A stretch of DNA of 64,000 nt, taken from the NCBI RefSeq assembly GCF_946886695.1, contig NZ_CAMPJD010000018.1, forward strand, positions 1-64,000, read 5' to 3'. Source of the stretch: an uncultured Pseudoxanthomonas sp. (lineage in GTDB: Bacteria; Pseudomonadota; Gammaproteobacteria; Xanthomonadales; Xanthomonadaceae). Positions 58,058 through 64,000 of the stretch are shown piece after piece. The position numbers and the translations under genes were made by a program. Under the pieces are notes generated by a model. It was not told where the DNA came from, did not search any database, and worked only from the letters and a program-made list of their open reading frames with translations. Position 1 is the stretch's first letter. The number at the start of each line of letters is the position of its first letter.

Positions 58058-58606
58058 CTATTTCAGCGGCGCCGCCATGATCAACGGCGCCAGGTCGTAA
58101 CCCATCGCCTCGGCCTTCGCCTTCAGCGCCTCGAATTGGGTACGGTCCATCGAGGGTTCGCGCGACAGGATCCACAAGTAGTCGCGGCCGGGTTCGCCCA
58201 CCATCGCCCACTGGTAATCCGGATCCAGCGCGATCACCCAATAGTCTGCCCATGCCCAGGGCAGCCATGACAGCCACTCGGGGGCGAAGCGGACCTCCAG
58301 CCGACCCGGGTGTCCTTCCACCGGGCGTGCCACGCCCTGGGCCTGGTCGATGCTGCCGTCCTTGGTCCTGCACGCATTGAGCACACCGATCTTTCCGGGC
58401 GCATCCAGCGAATAGCGCGCGGTGATGTCGCCCACGCACTGCTTCTGGAATGTCATCGGCAGGTGCGCGATCTCATGCCACTGGCCGGCATAGCGCGAGA
58501 TGTCCAGCTGCGGCACCGAGGTGACGGGCGCGGCGGCCTGCACGGAGAACATGCTGCACGCCAACAGCACGGCAACGGCGATCGGGGTCAGGTACCTGCG
58601 GTTCAT
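58058..58606 (-). CDS. Bacterial lipocalin (Blc-type)
   Basis: A 182-residue secreted lipocalin. MNRRYLTPIAVAVLLACSMF opens a signal peptide ending near VQA, with a Cys at residue 17. The signature GxW is YAGQWHEIAHLPMTFQKQC; the later GRLEVRF and DYWVIALDPDYQ strands complete the barrel. Blc proteins bind lysophospholipid at the outer membrane. Start at 58606, after the frame to 58687 was rejected. The protein is convergent with pagL. Confidence 0.9.
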   Translation of the reverse strand: MNRRYLTPIAVAVLLACSMFSVQAAAPVTSVPQLDISRYAGQWHEIAHLPMTFQKQCVGDITARYSLDAPGKIGVLNACRTKDGSIDQAQGVARPVEGHPGRLEVRFAPEWLSWLPWAWADYWVIALDPDYQWAMVGEPGRDYLWILSREPSMDRTQFEALKAKAEAMGYDLAPLIMAAPLK

Positions 58607-58654
58607 CGGTCGCTCCCGGATGGATGAGAAAGGTTGAACGCATACGCCAGAGAC

Positions 58655-58692
58655 AGAGAAGCGGATGCACCCTACGCTGGAGTGCATCCGCT
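58655..58692 (-). terminator. Intrinsic terminator of the BON gene
   Basis: AGCGGATGCAC at 58660-58670 pairs perfectly with GTGCATCCGCT at 58682-58692; on the minus strand it is followed by TCTCTGTCTCTGG. It is 26 bases past the BON gene stop. Confidence 0.65.
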
Positions 58693-58717
58693 CCGTGCCA
58701 CACCTCGGAACCGCGGC

Positions 58718-59071
58718 TTACTTCGCGGCGAGTGTCAGGCCGCTGGCGTCAACCTTGGAAACGCCCTTGATCTGCTTGGCCACCGCGATGGCCTTGTCCT
58801 TCTGCGCCTGGTTGGAAACGGCGCCGGTGAGCGTCACCACGCCATTCACGGTCTCGACCTTGATGTCGAGGCCGGACACGTTTTCCGTGGCCAGCAGGTC
58901 GGCTTTCACCTTGGTGGTGATCCAGGTGTCGTTGACGGGCTGCGAGGAGTCGTTCTGCGTGTTCTCCTCGGGCTCGTTGGGCGGATTGTCGGCCAGCACA
59001 TGGGCGCTGGAGAACAACAGGGCCGTCGACAGAGCGGCGGTCAACATCGAACGTGTGCGTACATTGTTCAT
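58718..59071 (-). CDS. Periplasmic BON domain protein
   Basis: A 117-residue protein with a signal peptide (MNNVRTRSMLTAALSTALLF, cleaved after VLA) and one BON domain (TWITTKVKADLLATENVSGL, then VNGVVTLTGAVSN). BON domains bind phospholipid and stabilise the envelope; OsmY is the E. coli relative. Start at 59071, not 59128. Regulation by osmotic stress is inferred from the family only. Confidence 0.9.
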   Translation of the reverse strand: MNNVRTRSMLTAALSTALLFSSAHVLADNPPNEPEENTQNDSSQPVNDTWITTKVKADLLATENVSGLDIKVETVNGVVTLTGAVSNQAQKDKAIAVAKQIKGVSKVDASGLTLAAK

Positions 59072-59241
59072 GGTTCTTTCTCCTTTCGTGGTGCGTTCGG
59101 AGTGTCGGGGCGCGGGGGTACAGCGCACGTGAAGAGGATCCGTACCGTTCAGTTAAGCGTTGCGTGACGTTCATGCAGGTGGACGCGTGATCAACGCGCG
59201 CGTTGCACCTACCATGTCCACTGGCTCCCGGAATTGCCCGC

Positions 59242-60282
59242 ATGACTGACCCACTCAACGTCGCACTGGTCGGCTATGGCTTCGTGGGCAAGGTGTTCCA
59301 CGCGCCCCTGATCCAAGCCACGCCCGGCCTGGCACTGCATACGGTGGTCTCGCGCGACGCCGGCAAGGTGCACGCCGACTGGCCCCGCACGCATGTCACT
59401 CCCGATGCACACGCTGCGTTCGCGGATCCCGCCGTGGACCTGGTGGTCATCGCCTCGCCGAACGACTCGCACGCGCCGCTGGCCATCATGGCGCTGGGCC
59501 TGGGCAAGCACGTGGTGGTGGACAAACCGTTCACCCTCACGCTGCGGGAGGCGCGGGAGGTCGTGGCGGCCTCGGCGTACGCAGGGCGCGTGGTCAGCGT
59601 GTTCCAGAACCGTCGCTGGGATGCGGATTTCCTGACCGTGCAGCGTTTGATCGAAGAGGGTGCGATCGGGCGCGTGGCCGAATTCCACTCGCACTTCGAC
59701 CGCTTCCGTCCCGCCGTGCAGGACCGCTGGCGCGAGCGCGACGAACCCGGTGGCGGGCTGTGGTACGACCTGGGCCCGCACCTGCTGGACCAGGCATTGC
59801 AACTGTTCGGTGTTCCCGAGGCGATCACCGCCGACATCGCCCGCCTGCGCGACGGCGCGCGCGCACCGGACTACTTCGACGTCACGCTCCGCTACCCGCA
59901 CCATCGCGTCATCCTGCATGCGTCCACGCTCGTGGCCGGCAACGGTCTGCGCTTCGCGGTGCATGGCACACGCGGCAGCTACCTCAAGCACGGACTGGAC
60001 GTGCAGGAAGACCAGCTGCGCGCGGGCGTGGTGCCGGGCGCGCCGGGCTGGGGGGTGGACACACGTGCGGGCGAGATAGTGGCCGAACGCGACGGCCGCC
60101 TGGTCACCGAAGTCGCGCAGGCCGAGGCTGGCGACTATCGCCGCTACTACGCCGGCATCCGTGACGCGATCCTGCATGGCACCGTGCCGCCGGTGACGAC
60201 ACAGGAAGCGCTGGACGTGATGCGCCTGATCGAGTCGGGCGTGCAGAGCAGCGAGGAGCAGCGCGCGATCCCGCTGGGCTGA
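59242..60282 (+). CDS. Gfo/Idh/MocA family oxidoreductase (YdgJ-like)
   Basis: A 346-residue NAD(P)-dependent sugar or inositol dehydrogenase-like enzyme. The Rossmann motif is VALVGYGFVGKVFHAPLI, the conserved Lys is in VVDKPFTL, and DLGPHLLDQALQLFG holds the catalytic-region His. Substrate unknown. ATG at 59242 gives MTDPLNVALVGYG; the frame extends to 59203 without similarity. It stands alone, divergent from the BON gene, and a repeat pair follows. Confidence 0.92.
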   Translation: MTDPLNVALVGYGFVGKVFHAPLIQATPGLALHTVVSRDAGKVHADWPRTHVTPDAHAAFADPAVDLVVIASPNDSHAPLAIMALGLGKHVVVDKPFTLTLREAREVVAASAYAGRVVSVFQNRRWDADFLTVQRLIEEGAIGRVAEFHSHFDRFRPAVQDRWRERDEPGGGLWYDLGPHLLDQALQLFGVPEAITADIARLRDGARAPDYFDVTLRYPHHRVILHASTLVAGNGLRFAVHGTRGSYLKHGLDVQEDQLRAGVVPGAPGWGVDTRAGEIVAERDGRLVTEVAQAEAGDYRRYYAGIRDAILHGTVPPVTTQEALDVMRLIESGVQSSEEQRAIPLG

Positions 60283-60291
60283 CTGCTTCCC

Positions 60292-60442
60292 TGTAGGAGC
60301 GACGTGAGTCCCGACCGCAAGGCCGGAACAACCGAGGCACGAGACATCAAGTGTATTGCGCCCATCCAGACGACATGTCGGGACCGGGCCCGTGATCCTG
60401 TGTCGCGGATGGTGTGCGGTCGCGACTTGCGTCGCTCCTGCA
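60292..60442. repeat. REP-type inverted pair, slightly diverged
   Basis: The left arm starts TGTAGGAGCGACGTGAGTCC at 60292; the right arm (60416-60442) ends CGTCGCTCCTGCA. They pair with about three mismatches. Fills the gap before the HAD gene. Confidence 0.75.
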
Positions 60443-60459
60443 GGAACAGGAAGGCGGAT

Positions 60460-61050
60460 TCAGTCCACCGCCTTGCCGCGATACGTCCGATGGTGCGCCA
60501 TCGCCAGCATTGCCTGGTCTTCGTGGGTATCGCCGTAGGCATGGATGGCGGCATACGCCCGTGGATCGCACAGCGTGTGCACACGGCGTACCTTTTCTTC
60601 GCCGACGCATTGCGGCCCCGCATAGCCGGTAATGCGTCCATTCCGTTCGGCCAGCACCGAGCACAGCAGTTCGACACCCTGCGCCGCGCACCACGGCACG
60701 AGGTAGACATCCAGTCCGCCCGACACCACGACGATGCGGTCGCCACGCTCGCGGTGCCACGCCAGTCGCGCCATCGCCTCGGGCCGCAGCACACCGGGTA
60801 GCACGTCATGTGCGAAGGCTGCGCCTTGCGCCCGCAGGGGTTCCGCATCCACGCCGCGCAGGCCCACCTGCACGATGCTGGCCCGGGTGGGATTGCCCGC
60901 CACCCAGCCACGCCGGTAGCCGAACACCACCGGCGCAAGCAGCACGCTGCCGACCAGCAGCCGCGAACGCGCGACGGCATGGCGCATGAAATCCGGAAAC
61001 GTCTCGCGCGTGGTCAGCGTGCCGTCGAAGTCGAAGAGCGCAAGGTCCAT
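60460..61050 (-). CDS. HAD-IB family phosphatase
   Basis: A 196-residue HAD phosphatase of the SerB/CicA-like IB group. Motif I DFDGTLTTRETF, motif II VVSGGLDVYL, motif III Lys in GEEKVRRV, motif IV GDTHEDQAM. Substrates may be phosphoserine or lipid phosphates. MDLALFDFDGTLTTRE starts the protein. It lies five bases after the soxR stop on the same strand, so soxR and the phosphatase may be co-transcribed. Confidence 0.9.
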   Translation of the reverse strand: MDLALFDFDGTLTTRETFPDFMRHAVARSRLLVGSVLLAPVVFGYRRGWVAGNPTRASIVQVGLRGVDAEPLRAQGAAFAHDVLPGVLRPEAMARLAWHRERGDRIVVVSGGLDVYLVPWCAAQGVELLCSVLAERNGRITGYAGPQCVGEEKVRRVHTLCDPRAYAAIHAYGDTHEDQAMLAMAHHRTYRGKAVD

Positions 61051-61054
61051 CCCG

Positions 61055-61519
61055 TCAGGCCTCGGTTTCCAACAGTCGCGCGCCGGGCCCTTCCTCGCCC
61101 AGTTCGTCCCACGGATTGCGCAACGGGCACGCCTTCAACGACAGGCAGCCACAGCCGATGCAGCCGTCGAGCTGGTCGCGCAAGCGGGTGAGGCTGGCAA
61201 TGCGAGCCTCGAGTGCAGCCTGCCAGCGCGCAGACAGCTTCTTCCAGTCGGCGGCGGTGGGCGTGCGGTTGTCAGGCAATGAGGACAACGCGGACTGGAT
61301 CTCCGCCAGCGGAATGCCGGTGCGCTGCGCGACCTTGATGACCGCCACGCGGCGCAACACCTCGCGTGGATAGCGGCGCTGGTTGCCCGCATTGCGCCAG
61401 CTGTGGATCAGCCCCTTCGCTTCGTAGAAGTGCAGGGTGGAGACGGCGACGCCGGAACGTGCGGCCACCTGGCCGACGGTGAGTTCCGTTTCGATGGGCG
61501 GATGCTGTTTTCCAGGCAT
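61055..61519 (-). CDS. soxR: Redox-sensing regulator SoxR
   Basis: A 154-residue MerR-family regulator with a [2Fe-2S] sensor. The DNA-binding part is [20 protein letters not shown], and the cluster Cys residues are C120, C123, C125 and C131 (CX2CXCX5C in [12 protein letters not shown]). Redox-cycling drugs oxidise the cluster and switch on target promoters. There is no adjacent soxS, as expected outside enteric bacteria. It is divergent from an FMN reductase gene, across a perfect SoxR box. Confidence 0.96.
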   Translation of the reverse strand: MPGKQHPPIETELTVGQVAARSGVAVSTLHFYEAKGLIHSWRNAGNQRRYPREVLRRVAVIKVAQRTGIPLAEIQSALSSLPDNRTPTAADWKKLSARWQAALEARIASLTRLRDQLDGCIGCGCLSLKACPLRNPWDELGEEGPGARLLETEA

Positions 61520-61525
61520 GGCGGG

Positions 61526-61556
61526 TTGACCTCAAGATTGCTTGAGGTTCTACCCT
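61526..61556 (+). promoter_or_regulatory. SoxR-type promoter of the FMN reductase gene
   Basis: -35 TTGACC (61526-61531), 19-base spacer, -10 TACCCT (61551-61556). Within it ACCTCAAGATTGCTTGAGGT (61529-61548) is a perfect 8+8 dyad with a 4-base centre, close to the E. coli soxS operator. The overlong 19-bp spacer is the hallmark of MerR-family activation. Confidence 0.88.
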
Positions 61557-61589
61557 GCCCACCTCTCCCCTGGCAATACGTGGACCAGC

Positions 61590-62162
61590 ATGACGCCTCC
61601 CATCAACCTCGCCCTGCTGTACGGCAGCACGCGTGAAGGCCGCTTCTGCGACACCGTGGCCGACTGGCTGCGCGGCCTGCTGGCGCAGCGCCGCGACTAC
61701 GCCGTCGACGCGATCGATCCGGCCATGCTCGACCTGCCGCATCGGCACGGGAGCGCGCCGAGCGTGGACCTGGTGAATCTGCAACAACGCATCTGGCGCG
61801 CCGACGCCTTCGTCGTGGTCACGCCGGAGTACAATCACGGCTACCCCGCCGCGCTCAAGCACATGATCGACCTGGTGGCCTCGCACTGGCATGCGAAGCC
61901 GGTCGGCTTCGTCGCGTATGGCGGGCTCAGCGGCGGCTCGCGTGCGGTGGAGCAGTTGCGACAGGTCTTCAGCGGGCTGCACGCTGCACCGGTCCGCGAC
62001 GGCGTGTATTTCAACCAGGCCTGGAACCGCTTCGACTCCGGTGGCCGACCGCACGATGCCGACGCCAGCGAACGTGCTGCGCGGCGCATGCTGGACCAAC
62101 TGGCGTGGTACGGGCATGCGCTGCGGCAGGCACGCGCGGCCTGGCCGTATCCCGCGGGCTGA
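61590..62162 (+). CDS. NADPH-dependent FMN reductase family protein
   Basis: A 190-residue flavodoxin-like fold enzyme starting MTPPINLALLYGSTREGRF. The FMN phosphate loop is GSTREGRF, the next loop TPEYNHGYPAALKHMIDL is family-typical, and YGGLSGGSRA closes the isoalloxazine site. Such enzymes reduce flavins, quinones or azo dyes. Start at 61590 lies 34 bases from the SoxR-type -10 box, so oxidised SoxR should induce it. Probably a redox-stress protective enzyme. Confidence 0.92.
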   Translation: MTPPINLALLYGSTREGRFCDTVADWLRGLLAQRRDYAVDAIDPAMLDLPHRHGSAPSVDLVNLQQRIWRADAFVVVTPEYNHGYPAALKHMIDLVASHWHAKPVGFVAYGGLSGGSRAVEQLRQVFSGLHAAPVRDGVYFNQAWNRFDSGGRPHDADASERAARRMLDQLAWYGHALRQARAAWPYPAG

Positions 62163-62219
62163 GCACGCAAACTCAATCACCGGTGCGCCGTGACGGCGGC
62201 ACCTGCCATGGACCGACCG

Positions 62220-64000
62220 ATGTTCCGATTCTTCGAAACCCGCATCAATCCGTATCCCAAGGGCGAACCCGCCACCCCGCCCCGCAAGCTGCTGCCGTTC
62301 CTGCTGCACTATTCGCGGCCGCTGCTGCCGTGGCTGATCGCGATGTCGGTGCTGACCGGCGTGATCTCCGCGCTGGAGATCACCTTCTTCGACTACATGG
62401 GCCAGCTGGTCGACTGGATGGGCAATACGGGCCGCGACAGCTTCCTGCAGGTGCACGGGGAGAAGCTGCTGTGGATGGGCCTGCTGGTGGTGGTGGCCTA
62501 CCCGCTGCTGGTGCTGGTGCAGTCGCTGATCATCCACCAGACCATCTTCGGCAACTACCCGATGATCGCGCGCTGGCTGTCGCACCGCTACCTGCTGCGG
62601 CAGAGCGTGGGCTTCTTCCAGGACGAGTTCGCCGGCCGCATCTCGCAGAAGGTCATGCAGACCGCGCTATCGATCCGCGAGACGGTGATGAAGCTGATGG
62701 ACGTGTTCGTCTACGTCCTCGTCTACTTCGTCGGTACCGTGGTGCTGGTGGCGCAGGCCGACGTGTGGCTGGTGCTGCCGCTGGTGGTGTGGCTGGCCAG
62801 CTACCTGGTGCTGGTGTTCCATTTCGTGCCGCGCCTGCAGAAGGTATCGATGGCGCAATCGGATGCGCGTGCGCAGATGACCGGCCGCATCGTCGACAGC
62901 TACACCAACATCCAGACCATCAAGCTGTTCGCCCACACCATGCGCGAGCAGGACTACGCCCGCGGCGCCATGGACGAGTTCATGGTCACCGTGCACGCGC
63001 AGATGCGGCTGGTCACCCAGCTGACCGTCGCCCTGCACACGCTCAACGCTTTCCTGCTGGCCAGCATTGCCGGCGTGGCGATCTGGGCGTGGCTGCAGGC
63101 GTCGATCTCGATGGGCGCAATTGCGGTGGCCATCGCGCTGGTGATGCGCATCCGCTCGATGTCGGACTGGATCCTGTGGGAAGTGGCCGGCCTGTTCGAG
63201 AACATCGGCACCGTCGAGGACGGCATGGGCACGCTGGCGCAGCCGCTGGCCATCGCCGATGCGAAAGAGGCGAAGGACCTGGACGTCGCACACGGCGAGA
63301 TCCGCTTCGACCACGTGAAGTTCCACTACGGCCGCGAGGCCAAGGTGATCGACGACCTGTCGCTGGTCATCAAGCCGGGCGAGAAGGTCGGCATCGTCGG
63401 CCGCTCCGGCGCCGGCAAGTCCACCCTGGTCAACCTGCTGCTGCGCTTCTACGACGTGGAAGGCGGACGGATCCTCATCGATGGCCAGGACGTAGCGCAC
63501 GTCACCCAGGAATCGCTGCGCCGGAACATCGGCATGGTCACCCAGGACACCTCGCTGCTGCACCGTTCGATCCGCGACAACATCCGCTACGGCCGCCCGG
63601 ACGCGACCGAGGAGGAACTGCTGCAGGCCTCGGAGCGCGCGCATGCGGACGAGTTCATCCGCGGGCTCACCGATGCCAAAGGCCGCAGCGGCTACGACAC
63701 CCAGGTGGGCGAGCGCGGCGTGAAGCTGTCCGGCGGCCAGCGCCAGCGTGTGGCGATCGCGCGCGTGCTGCTGAAGGATGCACCGATCCTGGTACTGGAC
63801 GAAGCGACGTCCGCGCTGGATTCGGAAGTCGAAGCCGCCATCCAGGAACAGTTGTACGCACTGATGGAAGGCAAGACCGTCATCGCCATCGCGCACCGCC
63901 TGTCCACCATCGCCGTCCTCGATCGCTTGATCGTGATGGATGGTGGCCGCGTCATTGAAAGCGGCAGCCACGAGGAACTGCTGCTGCAGGACGGCCTGTA
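62220..64000 (+). CDS. ABC exporter (fused permease-ATPase), C-terminus cut by window
   Basis: Type I exporter half-transporter with six membrane helices (starting LIAMSVLTGVISALEITFFD) and a C-terminal nucleotide-binding domain. Walker A GRSGAGKST, Q-loop VTQDTS, signature LSGGQRQRVAI, Walker B ILVLDEATSALD and the switch His in IAHRLS are intact. 593 residues are visible and the frame is open at the edge, so only a few residues are missing. Start ATG at 62220 or 62208. Substrate (lipid, peptide or drug) is unknown; it dimerises to function. Confidence 0.92.
   Translation, partial: MFRFFETRINPYPKGEPATPPRKLLPFLLHYSRPLLPWLIAMSVLTGVISALEITFFDYMGQLVDWMGNTGRDSFLQVHGEKLLWMGLLVVVAYPLLVLVQSLIIHQTIFGNYPMIARWLSHRYLLRQSVGFFQDEFAGRISQKVMQTALSIRETVMKLMDVFVYVLVYFVGTVVLVAQADVWLVLPLVVWLASYLVLVFHFVPRLQKVSMAQSDARAQMTGRIVDSYTNIQTIKLFAHTMREQDYARGAMDEFMVTVHAQMRLVTQLTVALHTLNAFLLASIAGVAIWAWLQASISMGAIAVAIALVMRIRSMSDWILWEVAGLFENIGTVEDGMGTLAQPLAIADAKEAKDLDVAHGEIRFDHVKFHYGREAKVIDDLSLVIKPGEKVGIVGRSGAGKSTLVNLLLRFYDVEGGRILIDGQDVAHVTQESLRRNIGMVTQDTSLLHRSIRDNIRYGRPDATEEELLQASERAHADEFIRGLTDAKGRSGYDTQVGERGVKLSGGQRQRVAIARVLLKDAPILVLDEATSALDSEVEAAIQEQLYALMEGKTVIAIAHRLSTIAVLDRLIVMDGGRVIESGSHEELLLQDGL

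Noticed and set aside
62105..63958. A 617-codon plus-strand frame in the ABC exporter region
   Set aside because: It is a shifted frame of the exporter; the correct frame from 62220 holds Walker A, signature and Walker B motifs, while this one is Arg/Gly/Pro-rich.

Overview
This window is GC-rich chromosomal DNA from a gammaproteobacterium of the family Xanthomonadaceae, probably close to Pseudoxanthomonas or Stenotrophomonas. The placement is inferred from gene content and order: a PPi-dependent phosphofructokinase close to a membrane pyrophosphatase, a zapA / 6S RNA / 5-formyl-THF cyclo-ligase block, an RND efflux operon in the smeU1-V-W-U2-X order of Stenotrophomonas, and many short palindromic intergenic repeats that begin with TGTAGGAG (like the GTAG or REP repeats of that family). 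I saw no rRNA, tRNA, CRISPR array, prophage or insertion sequence. It reads as core chromosome with a few accessory islets.

Layout. 0-8 kb: yicC-gmk-rpoZ on the minus strand (rpoZ is cut by the window edge), facing rph-VOC-rdgB-hemW, then a DUF1631 gene overlapping a PilZ gene. 8-13 kb: pepQ, a chain of small, mostly overlapping genes encoding zinc-ribbon, MAPEG, Cys-rich, YCII and GFA proteins, and a Sel1-like secreted protein. 13-20 kb: pepP and ygfB facing a PAS-GGDEF-EAL protein, then the zapB-like / zapA / 6S RNA / ygfA / EVE block and rpiA. 20-26 kb: a small HTH regulator with palindromic candidate operators, several envelope or unknown proteins, rubredoxin, thiE, hemL and a HAD phosphatase. 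26-31 kb: a secreted DJ-1/PfpI protein in operon with a two-component system, argD, and a voltage-gated-type K+ channel with a C-terminal zinc ribbon. 31-37 kb: a minus-strand SDR-DoxX-VOC-isochorismatase set, a KdkA/RIO-like kinase and a DedA-PAP2-LssY fusion. 37-47 kb: mpl and a LON-domain protein, a secreted GH5-CBM6 glycosidase, adk, pfp, small genes, and hppA fused to an OmpA-like domain. 47-57 kb: a lipoprotein, a LysR regulator divergent from an efflux operon with two extra small ORFs at its front. 57-64 kb: pagL, a lipocalin, a BON protein, a Gfo/Idh oxidoreductase, a HAD phosphatase, soxR divergent from an FMN reductase, and a truncated ABC exporter.

How genes fit together. Pfp and the H+-pumping pyrophosphatase both use PPi as an energy currency. 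The efflux block combines a LysR regulator, two SDR proteins and a complete tripartite pump. SoxR faces an FMN reductase promoter that has a perfect 8+8 dyad in a 19-bp spacer; a degenerate relative of that dyad lies in front of the pump adaptor gene, so redox control of the pump is possible.

The most unusual items are the pyrophosphatase-OmpA fusion, the DedA-PAP2-LssY protein whose PAP2 signature has lost its usual Gly-His, the SoxR-box pair, the ion channel with a zinc-ribbon tail, and the coupled small genes that open the efflux operon. Function calls are from sequence reading only; no database search was run.
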